Assembly (NCBI GenBank): GCA_003222195.1
Contig: QHVB01000030.1
Span: 124,001 to 188,000, forward strand
DNA from: Gemmatimonadota bacterium
Lineage (GTDB): Bacteria > Gemmatimonadota > Gemmatimonadetes > Gemmatimonadales > GWC2-71-9
Length of the DNA: 64,000 nt
Direction: 5' to 3'
Position 1 is the first letter of the stretch. Each line of letters opens with the position of its first letter. The position numbers and the translations under genes are program-made. Under the pieces are notes generated by a model. That model made no database searches and was not told where the DNA came from. It saw only the letters and a list, made by a program, of their open reading frames with translations. This document shows positions 16,926 through 26,124 of this stretch, piece after piece.

Positions 16926-17864
16926 CTATCGTGCCAGCGTGATGGTGAGATTGCGATACTCCACGGGCCCATGATCCCCCTGCAGCATGATCGGCCCCGG
17001 CGCCCCTTCCTTACTATCCAGCGCCCCGCCCGTCGGTCCCGGAATCTCCTGCTCAGAAATGATCCGCTTGCCGTTCAGCACGACGGTCACGCGCCGGCCG
17101 ACCAGCGTGACGTCGAGCATCTCCCACTTGCCGGCGCCCTTCGCCGCGTTCTGATTGGGGATGAGAAAGCCGTAAATTGCGCCGAGGCCGCCGGTGGCTT
17201 CCGCATCCGCGTTGGTTACGACGGAGTCTTCGACCTGCACCTCGTGCCGCCCGCGCAGATACACGCCGCTATTCCCCCTCGGCGGATACCGCACCTCCAC
17301 GTGCAGCTTGAAATCGGTGTAGAGGGCGTCCGTCACCAGATTCGCGCCGCCCTTGGCGTTCGTGAGCACGCCGTTCACGGCGCTCCACTGGTTCGTGCCG
17401 CCGACGGTGTGCCAGCCCGTCAGATCCTTGCCGTTGAACAGCGGGAGCGACGCGGCCCATGTCGGGGCGGCGCGACGCAACGCGGGCGCCCGCACGGCGG
17501 TGAAGGGATACGGCGTGCCGTTCGGGTCGGTGATCGTGCCGCCAAGACCGTCGCCGGTGACGACGCCTGCGAATTGCAGATCGGCGGCGCCTCCTTCCCA
17601 TTGCGGCGGAATCGCAAAGCGTAGAGTGTCGTTCGCGTACGTCAGCCGGGAAATCGGTCGGACGCTCCCCACGACACCCACGAACCGGCCCACCAGCACC
17701 CCGTTGCCAGACACGTGCACCTCGAGCCACGACGGCCGCGGACGGCCGTCACGCGCCGTGAGGGTCAGATCCCACGTGCCGACCACCGGCGGGGGAGCCG
17801 GCTCCTGCGCGGCGAGCGAGGAAACAGCGAGTGCGGTCACGGCAACGATAGATGCGGGGCGCAT
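16926..17864 (-). CDS. Secreted DUF1080 (3-keto-disaccharide hydrolase-like) protein
   Basis: 312 residues with ATG at 17864, chosen because a signal peptide begins there (MRPASIVAVTALAVSSLAAQ); the frame upstream is only an extension. Residues 25-130 form a beta-rich N-terminal domain (GTWDLTLTARDGRPRP...). Residues about 145-312 are the DUF1080 concanavalin-like domain: PLFNGKDLTGWH, GNSGVYLRGRHEVQVEDS, WEMLDVTLVGRRVTVVLNGK and PIMLQGDHGPVEYRNL. Members act on sugars or glycan-like substrates outside the cytoplasm. It is followed by mug on the same strand. Confidence 0.87.
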   Translation of the reverse strand: MRPASIVAVTALAVSSLAAQEPAPPPVVGTWDLTLTARDGRPRPSWLEVHVSGNGVLVGRFVGVVGSVRPISRLTYANDTLRFAIPPQWEGGAADLQFAGVVTGDGLGGTITDPNGTPYPFTAVRAPALRRAAPTWAASLPLFNGKDLTGWHTVGGTNQWSAVNGVLTNAKGGANLVTDALYTDFKLHVEVRYPPRGNSGVYLRGRHEVQVEDSVVTNADAEATGGLGAIYGFLIPNQNAAKGAGKWEMLDVTLVGRRVTVVLNGKRIISEQEIPGPTGGALDSKEGAPGPIMLQGDHGPVEYRNLTITLAR

Positions 17865-17934
17865 TTTGAAACTCTCGAAGGATTTGAACTGGAATACTAC
17901 CGCCGGATGGCGATCTGGGTAGGGAAGTGGAGAG

Positions 17935-18378
17935 TCAGTACAAACAGGCCCAGCCACTGAAATCCGGCGCAGCTCCACGCAGGAGAGTGTAGGACTGGTA
18001 GTTGATCAGCGTGTCCGTCTGCGCGCCGTGGGGCGGCCAGACCGACGCAACCGAGAGCATCATCATCACACCGTTCTCGACCTTCCCGGACAACCGCAAC
18101 AGCGTTGGCGCCGGTCCAGCCCAACTCACTTCCGTGACCCTGGCGGTGCCCTCGAAATGTCCCGAGCCGTCGATCAGCAGTGGCGGCGCAACTGCCTGGC
18201 TGCAGACGAAGATCAGGCGAACATCGGATGGGTGGGCATCCATTGCAATGAGGCGACCGCCCCATTGACCGCTGAGGCCCGTGTCGGGCTCGAGGAAACA
18301 CCCGGCGAGGCCAACCGCGGCGGTGATCACACCGGCGAACCGGAGTGCTCTCAGCGGGGCCTCCGGCAAATCGGACAC
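17935..18378 (-). CDS. Lipoprotein, downstream member of a tandem paralogous pair
   Basis: 147 residues with GTG at 18378; TTG at 18369 is an alternative. Signal peptide with lipobox VGLAGC, then GLSGQWGGRLIAMDAHPSDVRL, a string of beta strands (GHFEGTARVTEVSWAG, LLRLSGKVENGVMMML) and a Cys near the end. It aligns by eye with the upstream gene (LAGTWGGDNAALIADDTSAH), so the two arose by duplication. The start overlaps the upstream gene's end by 28 bases. Function unknown; probably anchored in the outer or inner membrane. Confidence 0.65.
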   Translation of the reverse strand: MSDLPEAPLRALRFAGVITAAVGLAGCFLEPDTGLSGQWGGRLIAMDAHPSDVRLIFVCSQAVAPPLLIDGSGHFEGTARVTEVSWAGPAPTLLRLSGKVENGVMMMLSVASVWPPHGAQTDTLINYQSYTLLRGAAPDFSGWACLY

Positions 18379-18770
18379 GGTCCCATCCGCGGCTCCTTGC
18401 CGTAGGCCAGCAGCACCGGACCGAGCGTCACCGTGGTATCGGTGAGCGTGACCGTCAGCGTCATGGTGCCCGCGATCACTCGCCCGGCAAACCGCGCCGG
18501 ATGCAGGATGCCCCGATCGACGGGATGCGCCGTGATGTTGTGCTCGCCGGGCACGTCGAACCGCCCGTTCGCGTCGGGAACGATCTGCTGATGGATGTTG
18601 CCGTAGGTGCAACCGATGTGGACGTGCGCGCTCGTGTCGTCCGCAATGAGCGCCGCGTTGTCACCGCCCCACGTGCCGGCGAGATCCTTGGGGGGCCGAA
18701 CCCCCGTCGGATCGCACGGGCCGAGCACCGCGGTCGCGGCAGCGAGTACCACAACGGCTTTGGTGAGCAT
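18351..18770 (-). CDS. Secreted protein, upstream member of the paralogous pair
   Basis: 139 residues with ATG at 18770 (GAGG upstream). Signal peptide MLTKAVVVLAAATAVLG followed by PCDPTG, so it may be a lipoprotein although the lipobox is poor. The mature part has LAGTWGGDNAALI, VHIGCTYGNIHQQI, GRFDVPGEHNITAHPVD and a repeated Thr-rich strand (TMTLTVTLTDTTVTL). It ends in a CPIC motif. Related to the downstream gene by eye alignment. Unknown role. Confidence 0.68.
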   Translation of the reverse strand: MLTKAVVVLAAATAVLGPCDPTGVRPPKDLAGTWGGDNAALIADDTSAHVHIGCTYGNIHQQIVPDANGRFDVPGEHNITAHPVDRGILHPARFAGRVIAGTMTLTVTLTDTTVTLGPVLLAYGKEPRMGPCPICRRPR

Positions 18771-18835
18771 CGTCAACCTCTCGTCCGCATGAGTTCTCCT
18801 TACGAATCTACCCTCCCCCGGCGACCTTAGGTCAC

Positions 18836-19480
18836 ATGTCCCCGCCCGCGCTGCGCGGCTTCGGCCCGCTCGGCCTCGCCGCCATCGCCCTGATCCTCGC
18901 CGGCAACTTCCTCTTCGCGCCGCTCAGCGCACTGCTCGTGCTCGCGTGGGCGTATGGCTCGGAAACCCCTTGGCACGAGCTCGGCTTCGTCCGGCCCCGG
19001 AGCTGGACCAAAAGTCTCGTGATCGGGATTGCGTTCGGCGCGCTCTTCAAGCTCGCCATGAAAGCGATCGTGATGCCGCTGCTCGGCGCCCCACCCCTCA
19101 ACACGCACTACCACTTTCTCGCCGGCAACACCGCCGCGCTGCCGGGGATGCTCTACGCCGTAATCATCGGCGCCGGTTTCGGCGAGGAGACCCTCTACCG
19201 CGGCTACATGTTCGAGCGACTCGGCAAACTCCTCGGCCGGAGCAGAGCCGCCAAGATCGGCATCGTGCTCATCACGACGACGCTGTTCGCCGCGGCGCAT
19301 TACCCGGATCAGGGCATCCCCGGCGTCGAGCAGGCGGTGTTCACGGGGCTCGTGTTCGGCGGGATCTTCGCGGTGACCGGCGAGCTGTTCATGCTGATGG
19401 TCGCGCACGCCACCTTCGACGTCGTCGCGCTCGCGCTGATCTACTGGAATCTCGAAGCGAAGGTAATTTTGTGGCCATGA
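18836..19480 (+). CDS. CPBP-family intramembrane metalloprotease
   Basis: 214 residues, several membrane segments. The three glutamate/histidine motifs of the CPBP (CAAX protease-like) family are present: EE at residues 117-118 in GEETLYRGYMFERL, FAAAHY, and VAHATFDV. The active site faces the membrane interior; substrates are unknown in bacteria, though roles in peptide maturation and self-protection are described for the family. The stop overlaps the next start (ATGA), so it is co-translated with the serine hydrolase. Confidence 0.9.
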   Translation: MSPPALRGFGPLGLAAIALILAGNFLFAPLSALLVLAWAYGSETPWHELGFVRPRSWTKSLVIGIAFGALFKLAMKAIVMPLLGAPPLNTHYHFLAGNTAALPGMLYAVIIGAGFGEETLYRGYMFERLGKLLGRSRAAKIGIVLITTTLFAAAHYPDQGIPGVEQAVFTGLVFGGIFAVTGELFMLMVAHATFDVVALALIYWNLEAKVILWP

Positions 19481-20967
19481 ACCTCCTCCCCCTGCTGTTG
19501 GTCCTGGCGCAGCAACAGCCGCTCGCCGGCCTCGATCCCTACATCACGCAAGCGATCAAGGATTGGCGCGTGCCGGGGCTCGCCATCGTCGTCGTCAAGG
19601 ACGACTCGGTCGTCTTTATGAAGGGCTACGGCGTGCGCGAGCTGGGCAAACCCGATCCCGTGACCGTGCACACGCGCTTCGGCAACATGTCCACGACCAA
19701 GGCGTTCACCGCGATGCTGGTGGCGATGCTGGCCGACTCGGGCCGCGTGGCGTTCGACGACCCCGTCACGAAATACGAGCCGGCGGTGCAGTTCGCCGAT
19801 CCGTACGTCACGCGCGAGATCGCGGTCCGCGACCTGCTGACGCATCGCGTGGGGTTCGGTGATCCCGACTATCTGTGGGGGACGAGCGGGCTCGATTTCG
19901 CGACCATCGCGCATCGCCTGCGCTACGTGCCCACGCAGACGAGCTTCCGCTCACGCTTTCAGTACAACAATGTCACTTACGCACTCGCCGGCGATGTCGC
20001 CGCGCGCGCCGCCGGCACGACCTGGCAGGCGCTGCTCCACGCGCGGATCCTCGGCCCGCTCGGTATGACGGAGACCGTCGCCGACGCGAGCGAGCTGCGC
20101 ACGGCCGGTATCACCGATGTCACCGCGCCGCACGGCATCGTGCGCGACACGGTGCGCGTGCTGCCCGCGCCGCTCGACGGCATCGATGCTATCGCGCCGG
20201 CCGGCGCGATCCTCTCGACCGCGACCGACATGGCCAAATGGCTGCGCTTCCTGCTCGACAGCGGGCGAGTCGCCGGCCGCCGGCTTGTCAGCGCGCAGAA
20301 CTTCGCGCAGCTGTTTCGGCCGCAGCAGATCGTGCAGCGCCCGTTCTATCCCACCGCCACGTTGACCCACCCGCACTTCCAGGCGTACGGCCTGGGCTGG
20401 ATCCTGCAGGATTATCGCGGCGAGTTCATCGCGATCCACACCGGCAGCATCGAAGGACGCTCGGCCATCGTCGGCCTGATTCCGGATCGGCGCCTTGGGC
20501 TCGCGATCTTCACAAATCTCGACCACTCCGAGCTGCGCCACGCGCTCATGTACACCGTCTTCGATCGGTTCATTGGCCCCGCATACGCGGGGGGAGGGCA
20601 CGATTGGAGCGCCGAGATGCGCGTGATGTACAAGCGGCTCGCGGACAGCACGCGCGCGGCGCGGCAGGTGCAGGAGAGCAAGCGCATCACCGGCACGCAT
20701 CCCACCCTGCCGCTCGATCGCTATACCGGCACCTACGCGGACAGCCTGTTCGGAACCGCGACCCTTGGTATGAGCGACGGCCGGTTGACGCTGCAGGCGG
20801 GGACCGCGAAGGGCCAGCTGGAGCACTGGCAGTACGACGTCTTCCGAGTCACGTGGCAGGATCCGTTCTGGGACCCGACGTACGTCACGTTCGGGATCGA
20901 TCCCGATGGCTCCGTCGGAGAGGTGCGGGTCGTCGAGGGGGACCAGGTGTATCGGCGCGTGAAGTAA
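19477..20967 (+). CDS. Beta-lactamase-class C-like serine hydrolase with DUF3471 tail
   Basis: 496 residues. The N-terminus MNLLPLLLVLAQQQPLAGLD looks like a short signal sequence. Catalytic features: Ser72-x-x-Lys75 in MSTTKAF, the Tyr-x-Asn triad in YNNVTYALAG, and HTGSIEG in the place of the KTG motif. Residues about 400-496 are the DUF3471 domain (LDRYTGTYADSLFGTATL...VRVVEG). Such proteins are esterases, peptidases or DD-peptidase-like hydrolases outside the cytoplasm; beta-lactam hydrolysis is not implied. ATG at 19477 overlaps the CPBP stop; the gene ends 27 bases before a convergent gene. Confidence 0.9.
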   Translation: MNLLPLLLVLAQQQPLAGLDPYITQAIKDWRVPGLAIVVVKDDSVVFMKGYGVRELGKPDPVTVHTRFGNMSTTKAFTAMLVAMLADSGRVAFDDPVTKYEPAVQFADPYVTREIAVRDLLTHRVGFGDPDYLWGTSGLDFATIAHRLRYVPTQTSFRSRFQYNNVTYALAGDVAARAAGTTWQALLHARILGPLGMTETVADASELRTAGITDVTAPHGIVRDTVRVLPAPLDGIDAIAPAGAILSTATDMAKWLRFLLDSGRVAGRRLVSAQNFAQLFRPQQIVQRPFYPTATLTHPHFQAYGLGWILQDYRGEFIAIHTGSIEGRSAIVGLIPDRRLGLAIFTNLDHSELRHALMYTVFDRFIGPAYAGGGHDWSAEMRVMYKRLADSTRAARQVQESKRITGTHPTLPLDRYTGTYADSLFGTATLGMSDGRLTLQAGTAKGQLEHWQYDVFRVTWQDPFWDPTYVTFGIDPDGSVGEVRVVEGDQVYRRVK

Positions 20968-20994
20968 TCCCATTTGGCCAGCGAGCCGCTCACA

Positions 20995-21423
20995 TTATGG
21001 CGTGGTTCGAGCCACTACTACGTTGAACCGCGCGCTGTCGCGCGGGCTTCCGTCGTGGACGCGGAATTCGACGCTGGCTCGGAACTCCGCAGTATCGCTG
21101 GGTTGATTCGCATTCGAGCCTGGAGTGATGATCACGAGGAAACACCGAGCCGTGTGAGGTGAGTACAGCGAGCTGATAAGTATCCGCCGATGACCGCTCG
21201 AGTCCGCACGATTCGGACCTGACCCACCGCGGAAATCCAGCCCGCATACCTCCAAGAACGAGCGCACGTCGATATCCACACCCGCGATCGGCTGGTTAGC
21301 GGAGTCACGGACAAAGACGTGCGCCACGGCCGTAGTTCTGCAGGGGTCGCAACCCATGGGGTCGCCACAATGGGCAGCGAGCACGATCGCCGCGCTGCAA
21401 CCAATGACTGTGATCGGTCGCAT
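20995..21423 (-). CDS. Lipoprotein with a carboxypeptidase-regulatory-like fold
   Basis: 142 residues with ATG at 21423 (alternative ATG at 21450 has a better upstream GGCGGGC). Signal peptide ends in LAAHC, a lipobox. The mature part starts with Cys-rich DPMGCDPCRTTAVAH and continues VFVRDSANQPIAGVDIDVRS, which is the beginning of a CarboxypepD_reg-like beta domain. Two further Cys may form disulfides. Function unknown. Confidence 0.65.
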   Translation of the reverse strand: MRPITVIGCSAAIVLAAHCGDPMGCDPCRTTAVAHVFVRDSANQPIAGVDIDVRSFLEVCGLDFRGGSGPNRADSSGHRRILISSLYSPHTARCFLVIITPGSNANQPSDTAEFRASVEFRVHDGSPRDSARFNVVVARTTP

Positions 21424-21472
21424 GTGCGAGTGGACTATGAGCCGAGACATGCCCGCCCGCCTGCCTAGCCGT

Positions 21473-22231
21473 TCAGCGGTGCCAGTGCGGCACGTCGCTC
21501 CACTTCGCAGCCACAAAGAACTCGGCGGGCAACGCGACGTTGCCGCGCCAGTCGCTGTACTGCTCCTTCTGAATGACCTGGCCGCCGTGCATGATCTCGA
21601 CCCGCACCGCGAGCCAGCCGCCCGCCACCGGCCTGTAGTCTTCGAGCCGAATGTCGGCCACGTCGGTGGGTGTGGCGGGATTCAGCGGCACGATCATCCG
21701 AACGACGATCAGGCGCTCCCGGTCGACCCAGAATTGCGGTGACGTCGTGTCGCTCGCGGACTGGCTGCCGGCGACCTCGGTCGCACGGCCCTCCCAGGTC
21801 GTCGTGTAGAGTTTGGACAGATCGAACTTGTAGGCGCTGATCTGCCGCAACGTCGTCTCGATCGTTTGATCGTACACGCCCGCGACAAATGGCAGGAAGG
21901 GATTCCCCGAAGCGGCGGTGCGCGTGATCTTGCCGCCCCGGACGGCGTACAGCGAATCGGCCGTGTAGAGGACGCCGTTGCCGTCTTTGGGGTCGCCGAA
22001 ATCGATGCGCAACCGGTCCGGCGACTTGAGTGCCTCGTACCAGGTCGATGTGTCGGTCACGCCCTTGCGGGTCTGCGTGGTCTGCTGGACGAACGTGACG
22101 GTCTTGAACCACTTGCCCAGGTACGCCGCGCGCATCCGTTCGAGCAGCGCGCGGCCATCCTGCGGCGCGCGCTCGGTGGCGAAGCCGGTCAGGACGACGG
22201 CGAGTGCGAGCAGGGTTACTTTGGCTGCCAC
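21473..22231 (-). CDS. LolA-like outer-membrane lipoprotein-sorting protein family
   Basis: 252 residues. N-terminal signal peptide (MAAKVTLLALAVVLTGFA), then a LolA-type half-barrel: ALLERMRAAYLGKWFKTVTF, QTTQTRKG, EALKSPDRLRIDF, NGVLYTADSLYAVRGGKI and the strand pattern after DTTSPQFWVDRERLIVVRM. Proteins of this family bind lipids or lipoproteins in the periplasm; this copy lacks any neighbour such as lolB or ftsK, so its ligand is unknown. GTG at 22231 overlaps the MoxR gene end by 16 bases, implying coupling. Confidence 0.78.
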   Translation of the reverse strand: MAAKVTLLALAVVLTGFATERAPQDGRALLERMRAAYLGKWFKTVTFVQQTTQTRKGVTDTSTWYEALKSPDRLRIDFGDPKDGNGVLYTADSLYAVRGGKITRTAASGNPFLPFVAGVYDQTIETTLRQISAYKFDLSKLYTTTWEGRATEVAGSQSASDTTSPQFWVDRERLIVVRMIVPLNPATPTDVADIRLEDYRPVAGGWLAVRVEIMHGGQVIQKEQYSDWRGNVALPAEFFVAAKWSDVPHWHR

Positions 22232-23253
22232 CGGGCCTCCTTGAGCAACTGCGCGATGATGTCCGCGGCCGTCCGCCCCGCCGCTTCGGCGGCAAAATTG
22301 ATCACGATCCGGTGCGTGAGCACCGTCGGCGCGACCAGGCGCACGTCGTCCTCGTCCGCCATCGGCCGGCCATCCAGCGCCGCTCGCGCCTTGGCGCCGA
22401 GGATCAGATACTGCGATGCGCGGGGCCCGGCGCCCCAGGAGATGTACTCCTTAATGAAGGGAGGCGAGGCTTCCTCCGGCGGGCGCGACATCCGCACCAG
22501 CGCGACGGCCGCTTTCACGAGCGCCTGGGAAACCGGGATCCGACGCACCAGATGCTGCATCGCGACCACATCGTCGGAGGTGAGCACCGGACTGACGTCC
22601 GCCAGCGCGTCGCCGGTCGTCGAAGCGACGATCGCCTCTTCTTCCTCTTGCGAGGGATAGCTCACCCGCAGCTCGAACATGAAGCGGTCGAGCTGTGCTT
22701 CCGGCAGCGGATACGTCCCCTCCTGCTCGATCGGATTCTGCGTCGCGAGGACGAAGAACGGCGCCGGCAGGCGGTACGTCTGACCGGCGGCGGAGACCTG
22801 ATGCTCCTGCATCGCCTGGAGCAGCGCGGCCTGCGTCTTGGGTGGCGTGCGATTGACCTCGTCGGCGAGCACGATGTTGGCGAACACCGGCCCGCGCACG
22901 AACCGAAAGCCGCGCTTGCCGGTGGCGAGATCCTCCTCGATGATCTCGGTGCCGGTGATGTCGGAGGGCATCAGGTCGGGCGTGAACTGAATCCGGTTGA
23001 AGGCGAGGTCGAGCGTCTCGGCAACCGTCTGGACCATCATCGTCTTGGCGAGTCCCGGCACGCCGACCAGGAGCGCGTGACCACCCGCGAAGACTGCCGT
23101 GAGAATCCCGTCCAACACGTCGCGCTGGCCCACGATGCGCTGCCCGACTTGCGTGAGCAGATCGCGCCGCGCGGCGGCGAGGCGCTCGAGGAGCTCGACG
23201 TCGCCGGAAACCGGGGAAGAGGGACGGGGGAGGGGGGAAGGGTTTGACGCCAT
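22216..23253 (-). CDS. MoxR-family AAA+ ATPase
   Basis: 345 residues, the usual MoxR length. Walker A GVPGLAKTMM, Walker B IVLADEVNRTPPKTQAALLQAMQE, sensor ATQNPIEQEGTYPLPEAQLDRF. MoxR ATPases act as chaperones for metal insertion or for complexes with von Willebrand-type proteins; no such partner is in the window. The start ATG at 23253; its first 16 residues (SNPSPLPRPSSPVSG) are coded by a low-complexity stretch at 23212-23246 that resembles a G-rich dispersed repeat. It is divergent from atpZ. Confidence 0.93.
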   Translation of the reverse strand: MASNPSPLPRPSSPVSGDVELLERLAAARRDLLTQVGQRIVGQRDVLDGILTAVFAGGHALLVGVPGLAKTMMVQTVAETLDLAFNRIQFTPDLMPSDITGTEIIEEDLATGKRGFRFVRGPVFANIVLADEVNRTPPKTQAALLQAMQEHQVSAAGQTYRLPAPFFVLATQNPIEQEGTYPLPEAQLDRFMFELRVSYPSQEEEEAIVASTTGDALADVSPVLTSDDVVAMQHLVRRIPVSQALVKAAVALVRMSRPPEEASPPFIKEYISWGAGPRASQYLILGAKARAALDGRPMADEDDVRLVAPTVLTHRIVINFAAEAAGRTAADIIAQLLKEARWQPK

Positions 23254-23360
23254 TGCAGCGAAGGTAATCAGTCCCTACCCTCAAACGCCACATAGCGTTG
23301 CATGTCTGACGATTTGCTTGCGAAAAATTTCACAAGCGTCTAGGTTTCCCGGCGCAACAC

Positions 23361-23624
23361 ATGACTCCCGCACAAAAAGACGACGGCAGCTCCGGCTATG
23401 GGCAGGGCTACGCGTACTTCGGGATGGCGCTCAACTTCACGATCGCCATTCTCCTGTTCGGTGCGGGCGGCTGGTTCTTGGACGGTTGGGTGCACACGCT
23501 GCCCCTGTTCACGATCATCGGTGCGTTCGTCGGCGGATTCGCGGGGTTCATGAGCATCTACTATCGGGTGAAAAGAGACACGGCGGCGCGGGGCGGCGCG
23601 GGGCGGCGAACGGGCGGCGAGTGA
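23361..23624 (+). CDS. atpZ: AtpZ-like ATP synthase accessory membrane protein
   Basis: 87 residues with two membrane helices: YFGMALNFTIAILLFGAGGWFLDGW and LPLFTIIGAFVGGFAGFMSIYY. This is the AtpZ/AtpI pattern of small proteins that head Fo operons, thought to help c-ring assembly or ion entry. The C-terminal tail (TAARGGAGRRTGGE) is coded by 23581-23621, a GGGGCGGCG-type string also seen inside the MFS gene at 48004. It overlaps the next gene by GTGA. Confidence 0.85.
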   Translation: MTPAQKDDGSSGYGQGYAYFGMALNFTIAILLFGAGGWFLDGWVHTLPLFTIIGAFVGGFAGFMSIYYRVKRDTAARGGAGRRTGGE

Positions 23625-23929
23625 GAAACCTGGCGGTTCTCGCCGGGCTTGGGATTGGATTGGTTGTCGCAGCGACGCTGCTCGGTGGTAAGCCTGCGGC
23701 CATCGGTGGCGGGGTGGCACTGCTCGCGCAGCTCTGGGCCGTCGCGCTCCTCCGGCCGAGGATGCGAGCCCCGAATCCCGAGTTCATGGCCCGCTGGCTC
23801 GGCGGGATGGGGATCCGGTTGTTGGGGGTTGGGGTCGTGCTCATCGTCTCAGCGACGCTGCCCGCGTTGCTCGGCTATCTTGGCGTCCTGTTGCCGCTCC
23901 TGTTCCTGGAGACGAGGTTTTTGCGATGA
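23621..23929 (+). CDS. atpI: AtpI-like subunit
   Basis: 102 residues; GTG at 23621 overlaps the atpZ stop. Four hydrophobic segments (VLAGLGIGLVVAATLL, AAIGGGVALLAQLWAVALL, GIRLLGVGVVLIVSATLPALL, YLGVLLPLLFL) match the small ATP synthase I protein. Its stop overlaps atpB by ATGA. Only position and pattern support the name; the sequence is poorly conserved in this family. Confidence 0.75.
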   Translation: MRNLAVLAGLGIGLVVAATLLGGKPAAIGGGVALLAQLWAVALLRPRMRAPNPEFMARWLGGMGIRLLGVGVVLIVSATLPALLGYLGVLLPLLFLETRFLR

Positions 23930-24762
23930 TGCAAGCGCCCGACATCGGCAAGGTGATCCTCGAGCACACGGCGGACAGCCATGTGATCGAGCTGCCGTTC
24001 GGGCTGGGCGAGTGGCAATTGCCAGGGCCGTGGTACATCCCCGGAACGCACATCGACGTCGCGCCGACGAAGCACGTCGTATTCATGATCCTCGCCGCGG
24101 TGCTGGTCTTCCTGACGATCTGGTTTGCCGGGCGTCAGGTAGCGCGGCGCCATCGCGAAGGGAAAGGCCCGAGCGGTTTCGGCGCCGCAGTCGAGGCGAT
24201 GGTGCTGTTCGTGCGCGACGACGTTGCGATCGCCAGCATCGGGCACGGCGGCGAGAAGTTCGTGCCGCTGATCGAGACCCTCTTCTTCTTCATTCTCTAC
24301 TGCAACCTGCTCGGCCTTTTCCCCTGGGGTGCGACGCCGACCGGCAACCTCGCCGTCACCGGCGGACTGGCACTGATCGCGTTCCTGGTGATCGAGATCT
24401 CCGGCTTCCGCGCCCTCGGCCCGAAGGGCTATCTCAAGACGATCGTGATGGTACCCGCCGGCATGACGGGCTTCGGCGCCGTGATCATGGCGGTGATCAT
24501 GACCCCGGTCGAATTGATCGGGAAAATCGTGAAGCCGTTCGCGCTCTGCCTGCGACTGTTCGCGAACATGACGGCCGGGCACTTCGTCATCCTCTCGCTC
24601 CTGGGACTCATCTTTCTCTTTGCGAACTGGTTCATCGCGGGCGGCACGGTGTTGTTCGTGCTGTTCATGATGTGTCTCGAGCTGCTGGTCGCGTTTCTGC
24701 AGGCATATATCTTTGCGCTCCTTACGTCCGTCTTCATCGGACTCATGCAACACGAACACTAG
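23926..24762 (+). CDS. atpB: ATP synthase Fo subunit a
   Basis: 278 residues, five to six membrane helices. It forms the proton channel next to the c-ring. The essential Arg is at position 210 in LRLFANMTAGH, together with the C-terminal segment LLVAFLQAYIFALLTSVFIG. The start ATG at 23926 overlaps the atpI stop. Nine bases separate it from atpE. Part of the Fo operon. Confidence 0.95.
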   Translation: MMQAPDIGKVILEHTADSHVIELPFGLGEWQLPGPWYIPGTHIDVAPTKHVVFMILAAVLVFLTIWFAGRQVARRHREGKGPSGFGAAVEAMVLFVRDDVAIASIGHGGEKFVPLIETLFFFILYCNLLGLFPWGATPTGNLAVTGGLALIAFLVIEISGFRALGPKGYLKTIVMVPAGMTGFGAVIMAVIMTPVELIGKIVKPFALCLRLFANMTAGHFVILSLLGLIFLFANWFIAGGTVLFVLFMMCLELLVAFLQAYIFALLTSVFIGLMQHEH

Positions 24763-25597
<835 letters not shown>

Positions 25598-25601
<4 letters not shown>

Positions 25602-26122
25602 AAAGCATCACGATCGCGCGCAATTACGCCGAGGCGCTGTTCGCCGCGGGCGACCGGTTCAATGAGATCCTCGACGCCATGGCGGGCGCTATCGAGGCGG
25701 ACGAGCGGATCAAGACCGTGCTCCAATCGCCCCGCGTCTCGAAGGCTGCCAAGGGCAAGATCCTGGAGCGTGCGTTGAAAGGCGAGGCGCCGGTGGAGTT
25801 TGTCCGGTTCCTGCAAGCGGTTGTGCGGCGCGGCCGTCAGGGTCTACTGCCCGAGATAGCGCAGGAATACCAGGTGCTGTTAGATGAAAAGCTGAATCGC
25901 GTACACGCCGGCGTCACGCTGGCGGACGAGCCCGATGCGAGCACGCAGAAGCAGGTGATCGATCGGCTCACGAAGGTGCTGGGGCGGGAGGTGCGGGCCT
26001 ACTTCCGGTCCGATCCCAAGATCCTCGGCGGGGTAGTGGTACGCGTCGGCGACCGTATCTTCGATGGCTCGGTTCGCCGGCGGCTCACCGCGTTGCAACG
26101 GAGAATGCTTACAGGGGAGTGA
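25598..26122 (+). CDS. atpH: ATP synthase F1 subunit delta
   Basis: 174 residues. It joins the b stalk to the alpha subunits. IARNYAEALFAAGD at the start and VRVGDRIFDGSVRRRL near the end are family signatures. GTG at 25598 overlaps the atpF stop. What normally follows, atpA, is absent: the next frame codes a Vgb-like propeller. The remaining F1 genes must be elsewhere in the genome. Confidence 0.95.
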
Positions 26123-26124
26123 CT

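Noticed and set aside
19477..20967. Beta-lactamase resistance gene
   Set aside because: The class C-like fold and SxxK are shared by many esterases and peptidases; HTG and the DUF3471 tail point to a general serine hydrolase.
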